Positions 27,553-34,897 of a stretch of 34,897 bases of DNA are shown here, piece after piece. Origin of the DNA: Candidatus Hadarchaeum sp. (GTDB lineage Archaea; Hadarchaeota; Hadarchaeia; Hadarchaeales; Hadarchaeaceae); the NCBI GenBank assembly GCA_020725055.1, contig DYFS01000009.1, positions 1 through 34,897 of the forward strand, read 5' to 3'. Under the pieces are notes generated by a model, which saw nothing but the letters and a program-made list of their open reading frames with translations, did no database searches and was not told the origin of the DNA. A program made the translations under genes and the position numbers. Position 1 is the first letter of the stretch; each line of letters opens with the position of its first letter.

Positions 27553-28146
27553 GTGATGCTCTTGATGAAGAAGTATGAGGATAAAGGCGTAGTGCTGGAT
27601 TTCTTGCCCCAGGGGCGGGCAGACGACCCTAGGCCAATCCACCTGCGCGAGCCGATTGCCCAGATACTAGGCGATACCTTCTTCACCTTGCTCGAGGTTG
27701 TGCCTAAGGAGAACATCACTTTCACCCCCCACGAGCGCGTTTTCATAGGGAAGGAGCAGCGGGATAAGGTCGACCGGATTAAACACCGCATCGGTTACGA
27801 GGAGCTGACAGCAGCGGCCAAGGCCGAGCTGCCGACGGCGATTGAGAAGCTGATAGATGAGGCCCCCGAGAGGTTCATCGAGTTCTTCAACCGCGCGGCC
27901 CCAATCACCACGCGCTTCCACCAGCTCGAGCTCCTCCCTGGCATAGGGAAAAAACTCATGTGGAGCATCATAGAGGAGCACAAGAATGGCCCGTTCGCGA
28001 GTTTCGAGGACTTAGAAAACCGCGTGAAGGGGCTGCCGCTGGCCAAGCGCATGATAGCTAAGCGCATAGCGATGGAACTCGAGGGCGTCGACAAGTACCG
28101 CATCTTCGTTCGCCCTCCCTCTAGACGCCCGGGAGACGTCGAATAG
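27553..28146 (+). CDS. DUF655 family putative RNA-binding protein
   Basis: KYEDKGVVLDFLPQGR...LHQLELLPGIGKKLMWSIIEEHKNGPFASFEDL HhH-like motif; genomic context. Confidence 0.88.
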   Translation: MMLLMKKYEDKGVVLDFLPQGRADDPRPIHLREPIAQILGDTFFTLLEVVPKENITFTPHERVFIGKEQRDKVDRIKHRIGYEELTAAAKAELPTAIEKLIDEAPERFIEFFNRAAPITTRFHQLELLPGIGKKLMWSIIEEHKNGPFASFEDLENRVKGLPLAKRMIAKRIAMELEGVDKYRIFVRPPSRRPGDVE

Positions 28147-29593
28147 ACTTCAAGATCAGGAAGTTGAGGAACGCGATCACCGGGATTATCTCAAGGCGCC
28201 CCACAAGCATCTGGACTATCAAAACAACTTTTCCAGCAGCTGGCATCGCAGCCGAAGTAATGCCTACAGAAAGCCCGACGTTGCCTTGGGCGGACGCCGA
28301 CTCGAACATCGAGTTGACGCCGGTGTATTGCGGTTGGCCGGCATGCGCTCCGATGAGCATGAGGGCGAGGGCCCCACCTATCAACACGAAAATGTAGATC
28401 ATGGCGTACGTCGATACCTCCCTCATCTCGCGTTCCTCGTAGATGTGCCCGCCCAACTTCATCGGCACCACCGCCCGCTCCGGCAAGAAGCTCTTCTTTA
28501 TGGTCCAGTGGGCGGCTTTGAGGATGATGAGACATCGTATGAGTTTGATCGCGCCACCGGTACCGCCGTATCCGGCGCCCACTATCATCAACACCATCAA
28601 CATCAGCTTCGGAAAATCACCCAAACCTGCAATGCCAATCGTAGAATAGCCAGTAGTCGTCAGAGCGGAAACCGATTGGAACAACCCATTGGTTACGCCT
28701 ATTGTAAAAGCGACCGCGATCGTGCTGAGCACCATAAGCACGAGCATGAATTGCACCTCAACGTTGTGGAAGAGCTCCCTCCATTTCCCACTCCAAACTT
28801 TTCGGTGTATCGCAAAGCTCGTAGCGCCAGCCATCATTATCCAAATTGCCATAAACAGAACGGGAATGCCTAGCCCCATGAAGCTAGTGTTACGTACGGA
28901 GAACCCGCATGTGGAGATACCGGCCAAGCTGTGGTTTATAGCATCGAACAAAGGTCGTCCAGCGAAGTAGAACCCAATTATCCCAATCAAGGTAAGAAGC
29001 ACAAAAATTTGCCACAGAGATCTCGCTGTGTCTTTGATGCTGGGTTCTAGGGTCTCGATGCGCGCCTCAGCGACATACATCTTTCGTGCCGCTTTACCCA
29101 TGCCGACGAGTGCGGTCAAGAAGAGGACTATTATCCCTATGCCTCCAATCCACGCAATCAAGCTACGCCAGAAGAGAATGGTGCGGGGTGCAGTTTCGAC
29201 ATTAAAAGGAGATGCGGGGTCGGCCATCATCGATAACCCGGTTGTTGTGAAGCCAGACATGCTCTCGAAATAACCGTCGATCAGGCTCATCGGCGCCGGG
29301 TTCGTCACTAGAGCCCCGTTTTCGTAAATTTTTTGTGTTCCAAAAACAAATGGCACGGTGCTGAACAGCGCGAACAGGAGCCAAGCGGCGGTAACCAAGA
29401 CCATGGCCTTGCCTAAGCTCAACTCAGTTTTTTTGAAAAATCGCCTCAGGAGTATTCCTATGATCAGCGCCACCGCGGCAGGCACCAAGAAATATGGGAT
29501 CAGAAATGTCTCGTTCAGCAAAACAGATGCTATGGCGGGAGCTACCATTGCCCCGCCGATTATCAATATGATGAACCCGAGAAAATACAGCAT
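28121..29593 (-). CDS. trkH: TrkH-type potassium uptake membrane protein
   Basis: 490 aa polytopic; SMSGFTTTGLSMM, GISTCGF, VSALTTTGYSTIG, SAQGNVGLSVG pore-loop repeats. Confidence 0.93.
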   Translation of the reverse strand: MLYFLGFIILIIGGAMVAPAIASVLLNETFLIPYFLVPAAVALIIGILLRRFFKKTELSLGKAMVLVTAAWLLFALFSTVPFVFGTQKIYENGALVTNPAPMSLIDGYFESMSGFTTTGLSMMADPASPFNVETAPRTILFWRSLIAWIGGIGIIVLFLTALVGMGKAARKMYVAEARIETLEPSIKDTARSLWQIFVLLTLIGIIGFYFAGRPLFDAINHSLAGISTCGFSVRNTSFMGLGIPVLFMAIWIMMAGATSFAIHRKVWSGKWRELFHNVEVQFMLVLMVLSTIAVAFTIGVTNGLFQSVSALTTTGYSTIGIAGLGDFPKLMLMVLMIVGAGYGGTGGAIKLIRCLIILKAAHWTIKKSFLPERAVVPMKLGGHIYEEREMREVSTYAMIYIFVLIGGALALMLIGAHAGQPQYTGVNSMFESASAQGNVGLSVGITSAAMPAAGKVVLIVQMLVGRLEIIPVIAFLNFLILKSIRRLPGV

Positions 29594-29744
29594 CTTAATC
29601 CCGCCCCGTGAAATCAGCCTCCACCGCTACAATCTCATAGAAGCGTATAAGCACTTTTCGGCGGCTTTTTGTTTTGAAAGGTTGAAGACTAATCGGCGCG
29701 GTATAGATTTAAGCCCTGAGTAATAGTTTTTAGCGAGGGATTGA

Positions 29745-30332
29745 GTGGACGAGGTTCAGCAGGCAATGAAGGAAATCGCCGGAGAGGTGCTGAGCACCTC
29801 CAAGGAACTCGACGAGAAACAGGTCAGCGCCTTCGTCCAGGCGCTACTCGGCGCCAAGCGCGTGTTCGCGATCGGCGCGGGGCGCTCAGGCTTAGTTGTC
29901 AAGGCGTTCGCGATGCGTTTGATGCACCTCGACATAGACACCTACGTCGTGGGCGAAACGATCACACCTTCCCTCCGCGAGGGCGATGTGCTCGTGGCGG
30001 TCTCCGGTTCAGGCGAGACGAGCCTCATCGTCAGCGCGGCAAAAATCGCGAAAAAAATAGGCGCAAAACTCGTTGCGGTGACCTCTTACCCCCAGTCAAG
30101 CCTCGCAAAAATCGCTGATTTTACTGTCACGTTGCCGGGGCGGGTGAAGACGGAGTCGACGACGGACTTCATGAAGCGTGAGCTCACGGGTGAACACGCC
30201 CCCGTCGCGCCGCTCGGGACGTTGTTCGAGGTGACTTCGCTGGTGTTTCTCGATGCAGTGATTTCTGGCCTCATGGCTGCGCTCGGCAAGAAGGAGGAGG
30301 ATCTCCTCGCGCGCCACGCAACCATCGAGTAG
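29745..30332 (+). CDS. hxlB: 6-phospho-3-hexuloisomerase (SIS domain)
   Basis: GAGRSGLVVKAFAMRLMHL, VAVSGSGETSLIVSAAKIAKKIGAKLVAVTS; GTG start. Confidence 0.88.
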   Translation: MDEVQQAMKEIAGEVLSTSKELDEKQVSAFVQALLGAKRVFAIGAGRSGLVVKAFAMRLMHLDIDTYVVGETITPSLREGDVLVAVSGSGETSLIVSAAKIAKKIGAKLVAVTSYPQSSLAKIADFTVTLPGRVKTESTTDFMKRELTGEHAPVAPLGTLFEVTSLVFLDAVISGLMAALGKKEEDLLARHATIE

Positions 30333-30665
30333 TTACCTCACCAAAAAGCGTAACACGTCTACCCAGGCCGTGTCGAAACCCTGCTCATCTTTAGGCCTGA
30401 ACGCTCGAGAGGCCCGTTCTTGAGCCTGCTGGAGGAGCCTTTGGGCTAACTCGCATGAATTCTTGCCACCGGTGATCTGCGCGATGACCGTGAGCTCATC
30501 GCCGGATTCGAGTGCCGCGACCATCCCCCGCAGCGCCAGGTGATACCCGCGCCAGAACTCGTCGTTTAGGTCAAGTTTCTTCTCGATGTCCTCGAGCTGC
30601 TCCCTCGCCCCCTTTACATCTTTCCCGCGCAGGGCTTTCACGAACCGCTTCAAATCTGGCCCCAT
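30333..30665 (-). CDS. Conserved archaeal protein of unknown function
   Basis: MGPDLKRFVKALRGKD...WRGYHLALRGMVAALESGDELTV...FRPKDEQGFDTAWVDVL; ATG 30665 preferred. Confidence 0.6.
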   Translation of the reverse strand: MGPDLKRFVKALRGKDVKGAREQLEDIEKKLDLNDEFWRGYHLALRGMVAALESGDELTVIAQITGGKNSCELAQRLLQQAQERASRAFRPKDEQGFDTAWVDVLRFLVR

Positions 30666-30761
30666 AAACCTCGCCTCAACGACGAGCATAGCAGCAGCTG
30701 AGGTGGCGCTCACCTGCGGCCGCAGCGCGATTGAGGTCTAGATCCGGCAAGGCGTGTTCCC

Positions 30762-31013
30762 CTAGCGCACGGTTTCCAGGATGCTGAGAGCATTCCATAT
30801 CGTCGTCCGCGCGTGGATTGGCATGTTCGGGTCGTTGCTTATTTCATCTAAAATAGTTATAGCCGAAGCCGCCCTCACGACGGGGTCGTTTTTCTCGTCG
30901 AGGAGGGCCCCCCTAGCATCGCTCGCAGCCCTGCGGATGTTTCTTGGTACCGAGGTATCCTCCGCCACTCGCGCCATGATATCTGCCACCTGTCTGAGCT
31001 TTGCACTTGCCAT
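30762..31013 (-). CDS. UPF0147 family protein
   Basis: [69 protein letters not shown]. Confidence 0.85.
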   Translation of the reverse strand: MASAKLRQVADIMARVAEDTSVPRNIRRAASDARGALLDEKNDPVVRAASAITILDEISNDPNMPIHARTTIWNALSILETVR

Positions 31014-31082
31014 CGCCCACACCCGCAAGCATGTCAATCTAATTAATTTAAGGAAGGGGGGTCATAAAGATTTGGGGTATGC

Positions 31083-31394
31083 GTGGAGGAGAAGAAAGTC
31101 GCCAAAATGGTTGATGTGCTGCTGGCGGGCGGGAAAATGCTCCCCGTCCACTGCGCGAAGTGTGGGGGGCCGCTGTTCGAGCGCGAGGGCAAGGTGGAGT
31201 GCGCCGTCTGTGGGGAGAAGGCCAAACCCGAGGCCAAGGCCGAGCCGCTCAGGAGGGTCGAGGAGGTGCTCCACGCAAAGCTCAACTCCCTCGCGGAGCA
31301 GCTTGCGAAGGAGACCGACTACACTAAAACCCTCGAACTCTTGAATAACATCAAGTCCACCCTCGAGGCGCTCGAAAAGCTGAAGGTGAGGTAG
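31083..31394 (+). CDS. UPF0148 / Sjogren's autoantigen-1-like zinc-ribbon protein
   Basis: MLPVHCAKCGGPLFEREGKVECAVCG plus C-terminal coiled region. Confidence 0.82.
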   Translation: MEEKKVAKMVDVLLAGGKMLPVHCAKCGGPLFEREGKVECAVCGEKAKPEAKAEPLRRVEEVLHAKLNSLAEQLAKETDYTKTLELLNNIKSTLEALEKLKVR

Positions 31395-31630
31395 TGCGTA
31401 GGGGGAAGATCCTCGAGGTGCTGAAAACCGCCGGGGGACCGATTGGCGCTGGTGAGGTGTCGACGCGCGCAGGCATCCCGGCCCAACGGGCACGGGCTGA
31501 GCTCTTCAGGCTGATGGGAGAGGGGAAGGTGGAGTGCAAGCAGGTTGGCGGCCAACTCTTGTGGGCGCTGAAGCTCGGCACGCCGACCGAGGAGCGCTAC
31601 GAGAAACTCGCGAAAAAACTGACCCCGTGA
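31394..31630 (+). CDS. Small winged-helix DNA-binding protein
   Basis: 78 aa; ILEVLKTAGGPIGAGEVSTRAGIPAQRARAELFRLMGEGKVE. Confidence 0.65.
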   Translation: MRRGKILEVLKTAGGPIGAGEVSTRAGIPAQRARAELFRLMGEGKVECKQVGGQLLWALKLGTPTEERYEKLAKKLTP

Positions 31631-31634
31631 TCCC

Positions 31635-32225
31635 TTGACCTGGCTCGACCTGTTGAAGATAGCCCTGGCCGGCGGCATTTTGGGGGTGGTGGTCGGCAAG
31701 CTGGTGGTACACCGGCCGTACTACCTCGAGCGGCTGCGCCCAAGGTTCTGGCTCCCAATCGCTCGAAAGATGCGCAGGCGGGAGTGGGTCAGACTCCTCT
31801 CGGTCGCGCTCGCGTTCACAGCCGCGTCACTAGTGGTTGCGACTGTTGTGGGGGAGGCGCTTCAGAAGGCGGAAGTGGAGCTGTACTCAAGGGAGGAGTA
31901 TCCATTCACGGCGCTTCAAGAGCGGTACCCGCTGGTGCTGCTCGTGGCTGTGAATGTTCTGCCGATATTCGAGGAGTGGATTTTCAGGGGCATTTTGCTC
32001 GAGGAGATCGCGCGTCGCTCGCGCTCGAGGCTGTTGGGGGTCATCCTCTCCTCCCTAATTTTTGCGGTGTTCCACCTCTCTAACCCCGGCACATACCCGG
32101 CGTTTGCAGTGCCTCTGATTGGGGCCGGCTTCCTGATGGGCGCGTGCTACCTCCTGAGCGGGCTCGCGGGGGCGATCATCGCCCACAACGCCTACAACTC
32201 GATTTTGGTGATCATTGGGCTCTGA
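31635..32225 (+). CDS. CPBP family intramembrane metalloprotease
   Basis: EEWIFRGILLEEI, FAVFHLSN, HNAYNS motifs; TTG start. Confidence 0.88.
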   Translation: MTWLDLLKIALAGGILGVVVGKLVVHRPYYLERLRPRFWLPIARKMRRREWVRLLSVALAFTAASLVVATVVGEALQKAEVELYSREEYPFTALQERYPLVLLVAVNVLPIFEEWIFRGILLEEIARRSRSRLLGVILSSLIFAVFHLSNPGTYPAFAVPLIGAGFLMGACYLLSGLAGAIIAHNAYNSILVIIGL

Positions 32226-32242
32226 GGGCTGGCGGTGAGTGA

Positions 32243-34000
32243 TTGAGGGAAGGGCTCGTCGACGTGGCGCTTGGCAAGGCTCCGGCGGATCTCGTGGTTA
32301 GGGGTGGGCGACTCGTGGATGTCAACACCGGTGAGCTCCTGAGCGGCGTGGATGTTGCGATCAAGGGTGAGCGAATCGCGTTGGTCGGAGATGCCGCTCG
32401 CTGCATTGGCAGGGGTACGAGGGTGATCGATGTCAAGGGGAGGTTCCTTGTCCCTGGGCTGCTTGACGCGCACGTGCACATTGAAAGCTCGATGCTGACG
32501 GTGACGCAGTTCGTGAGGGCCGTGCTTCCCCGCGGCACCACGGGGGTGTTCGCAGACCCGCACGAAATCGCGAATGTGTTGGGGATGCGCGGGGTCATGC
32601 TCATGCTGGAGGAGAGCGAGGGGCTGCCGCTCAAGGTCTTTGTGACCCTCCCCTCGTGCGTGCCCTCCTCCCCGGGGCTGGAGACGAGCGGCGCCGAGAT
32701 TGGTCCGGGCGACATCGCGGAGGGGCTTGGGTGGGAGCGGGTGGTCGGACTCGGGGAGGTCATGAACTTCCAAGGGGTTCTCGCTGGGGATCGCAAGATG
32801 CACCGCGAGATGGGCGCTGCGCTGAGGGTGCGGAAGGTGATCGAGGGGCATGCCCCGGGGTTGCTGGGCGGGGAGCTCTCCGCGTACGCGGCGGCTGGGG
32901 TGAGGTCGGATCACGAGTCAATCTCCCCTGAGGAAGCGGTGCAGAAGCTCAGGCTTGGGATGGCCCTGGAGCTGCGTGAGGGCTCGGCCGCAAAGAGCCT
33001 GGCCGCGTTGGTCAAGCCGATCCTCAAGCTCAAGCTCGGCACCAGGCACTGCCTGCTCGCAACCGACGACCGCCACCCCGCCGACTTGCTCAAGGAGGGC
33101 CACATGGACCACGTGGTGAGGCGGGCGATCGACGAGGGCGCCGACCCAGTTGCGGCGGTGCAGATGGCGACGTTGAACACCGCCGAGCACTTCGGGGTCG
33201 ATGGCGATGTCGGGAGCATCTCGCCCGGGAGGCTGGCGGATGTTCTGATTGTCGATGATATCAAGAAATTCAACGTTGGGGTGGTGGTCGCTAACGGGAG
33301 GGTCGTGGCAGAGGGAGGAAAGCTCACCGCGGCGCTCCCCGCGCGTAGGTACCCGAGGTTCGCTAGGGAGACGGTGAACGTGCGGAGGAAGGTCAGCCAG
33401 GAAGATTTCAGGGTGAAGGCGAGAGTGGTGAGATGGGTAAGGGCGCGCGTCATCGAGCTCGTCGAGGGGCAGGTGGTCACCAAGCAGCGCGTCGAGCGTT
33501 TGAGGGTCGAGGGGGGCTTGGTGCGGGGTGACTCGAGGCGCGGCATTGCGAAAGTCGCGGTCGTCGAGAGGCACCGCGCGACCAGTAACATCGGGCTTGG
33601 TTTCGTGCGCGGCTTTGGCATCCGCAGGGGGGCAATCGCCTCGAGCGTCGGGCATGATGCGCACAACATAACCGTCGTCGGGATGAGCGATTCAGACATG
33701 GCAGAGGCGACGAACGCCATCGCCGGGGCAAGAGGGGGGCAAGTTGCGGTGAGTGGGGGCGAGATTCTGGCCATCGTGAGGCTGCCAATCGCCGGCTTGT
33801 TTTCAGACGAACCCGTCGAGGTAGTCGCGGCTCAGCTCGAGAAGCTGCACCGCGCGACGAGGGGCTTGGGAGTTGGGCTCGAGTCGCCGTTCATGCAACT
33901 GGCGTTCCTCCCGCTCGCCGTGATACCCGAGCTAAGGATAACCGACCTCGGGCTCGTCGAGGTGGGGAGGAAGAAAATAGTCCCCCTCTTGGTGACTTAG
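32243..34000 (+). CDS. ade: Adenine deaminase
   Basis: GLLDAHVHIESSMLT, FADPHEIANVLG, EVMNFQGVL, GHAPGL, SDHES, SVGHDAHNI; TTG start. Confidence 0.94.
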   Translation: MREGLVDVALGKAPADLVVRGGRLVDVNTGELLSGVDVAIKGERIALVGDAARCIGRGTRVIDVKGRFLVPGLLDAHVHIESSMLTVTQFVRAVLPRGTTGVFADPHEIANVLGMRGVMLMLEESEGLPLKVFVTLPSCVPSSPGLETSGAEIGPGDIAEGLGWERVVGLGEVMNFQGVLAGDRKMHREMGAALRVRKVIEGHAPGLLGGELSAYAAAGVRSDHESISPEEAVQKLRLGMALELREGSAAKSLAALVKPILKLKLGTRHCLLATDDRHPADLLKEGHMDHVVRRAIDEGADPVAAVQMATLNTAEHFGVDGDVGSISPGRLADVLIVDDIKKFNVGVVVANGRVVAEGGKLTAALPARRYPRFARETVNVRRKVSQEDFRVKARVVRWVRARVIELVEGQVVTKQRVERLRVEGGLVRGDSRRGIAKVAVVERHRATSNIGLGFVRGFGIRRGAIASSVGHDAHNITVVGMSDSDMAEATNAIAGARGGQVAVSGGEILAIVRLPIAGLFSDEPVEVVAAQLEKLHRATRGLGVGLESPFMQLAFLPLAVIPELRITDLGLVEVGRKKIVPLLVT

Positions 34001-34080
34001 TTATTTCAAACTCTGTGATATCTCGCGCTCGGAAAACAACGCTTTTAAGCTCAGGCACCTCCTCAAGATGAGGTGAAAAG

Positions 34081-34897
34081 TTGGTGGGCCGAGCTGGTGT
34101 GCGAGCCATCTCGGTGCTGCTCGTCTTCTTCTCGCTCGCCCCGCTTCCCCTAGCTTCAGCCGGTGATCTGCAAACCGACTACGTCGCGTACGTGATAAAG
34201 GATAACTTGGGCGCGCCGACGGTCATCGAGGGCACCATCGTGGACAACGAGACCGGCGAAGGCGTTGGCGGGGCTTCGGTGAGCGGCGAGGTTCGCTCCG
34301 AAGTCATCCACGTCAACGTAAAGGCGGACGAGAACGGCCGCTTCCGCGTGATTTTGCCTGAGAACCTCTCGGATGGCAGCCACACCTTCCGCTTCAACGT
34401 CTCCGCTCAGGGATACGACCCGCGCGTGATAACAGGCTCCCTCCGAAAAGGCGAGCGGAAGAACCTTGGGCAGATCAAGATCATCTACAACCCGTTCGAC
34501 GTGGAGCTGGGTGAGCGCGAGGGCGCCCTGTATGCGGCTGAGTACGGGGCAGGCTATCCAAGCTCGTGGCCAGGGTTAAACGAGTGGCGGTACGCGCCCT
34601 ACGCGGGCAGGCGGGTGTCGGTCACCGTGCACCCGCGCAACCGCTACTCCGGGGCTTCGGGCTACACCCTCGTCAAGAGCACCTACTCGCTCCAGGAGGC
34701 GCTTGACTACGAGAGCCAGGGCTACCTCGCGGTCGAGCGTCTGGAACCCTACCATGGGTCGCTCACCGCGCTTGCGCTGAGCGAGCGGTTCCGCTACCGC
34801 AACGGGGTAAACGTCGCTTGCGCTGATCAACCTCCCGTTGATGCTGACAGGTTGGATCCGAGGAGCCACGACTGGCCCGCGTACGACGACGCGCTGC
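34081..34897 (+). CDS. Secreted/surface protein with signal peptide and carboxypeptidase-regulatory-like domain, truncated at window edge
   Basis: Open reading from TTG 34081 (or GTG 34084) after GAGGTGA: ...AISVLLVFFSLAPLPLASAGDLQTDY...VIEGTIVDNETGEGVGGASVSGEV...VKADENGRFRVILPENLSDGSHTFRF. Confidence 0.7.
   Translation, partial: MVGRAGVRAISVLLVFFSLAPLPLASAGDLQTDYVAYVIKDNLGAPTVIEGTIVDNETGEGVGGASVSGEVRSEVIHVNVKADENGRFRVILPENLSDGSHTFRFNVSAQGYDPRVITGSLRKGERKNLGQIKIIYNPFDVELGEREGALYAAEYGAGYPSSWPGLNEWRYAPYAGRRVSVTVHPRNRYSGASGYTLVKSTYSLQEALDYESQGYLAVERLEPYHGSLTALALSERFRYRNGVNVACADQPPVDADRLDPRSHDWPAYDDAL

Noticed and set aside
32911-33774. 287-aa minus-strand ORF opposite adenine deaminase
   Set aside because: Low-complexity Ser/Thr/Pro/Ala composition antisense to a clear CDS; GC-rich shadow ORF.
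1-34897. tRNA genes, rRNA, transposases or integrases
   Set aside because: No tRNA T-loop (GGTTCRAATC) with cloverleaf pairing and no transposase or integrase motifs seen on reading the intergenic regions and ORFs; a tRNAscan or ISfinder run was not possible.

Overview
The window is archaeal chromosomal DNA: GC-rich, with TATA-box promoters and archaeal information-processing genes (thrS, SRP54, L21e, L40e, Rpo4/RpoF, GGGP synthase). A Hadesarchaea-like or other deep euryarchaeal lineage is plausible but is only an inference. From left to right it contains: (i) a tightly overlapping minus-strand DAP/lysine operon (class III aminotransferase-lysA-lysC-dapA-dapB) preceded by a small HTH gene; (ii) a striking array of six 16-bp dyad elements (consensus GGACAT-GGGG-RTGTCC) between the HTH gene and a divergent NAD(P)HX dehydratase gene; (iii) L40e and GGGP synthase; (iv) an RNase P RNA gene on the minus strand, overlapped by spurious ORFs, and an eS26-like gene; (v) a small degraded region; (vi) a POR/VOR-type 2-oxoacid:ferredoxin oxidoreductase cluster with one gamma gene and two delta-alpha-beta modules, which share near-identical DNA tracts; (vii) hypF, a SerK-like serine kinase, thrS, ubiX, a site-2 protease, tmk and an HD hydrolase; (viii) an apparently frameshifted, 5'-truncated MscS gene; (ix) SRP54-L21e-rpoF-DUF655, trkH, hxlB, UPF0147/UPF0148 genes, a CPBP protease, adenine deaminase and the start of a secreted protein. 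The best candidate for something undescribed is the dyad array with its adjacent HTH regulator at 5482-6091. All family calls come from reading motifs by eye; no database search was run.
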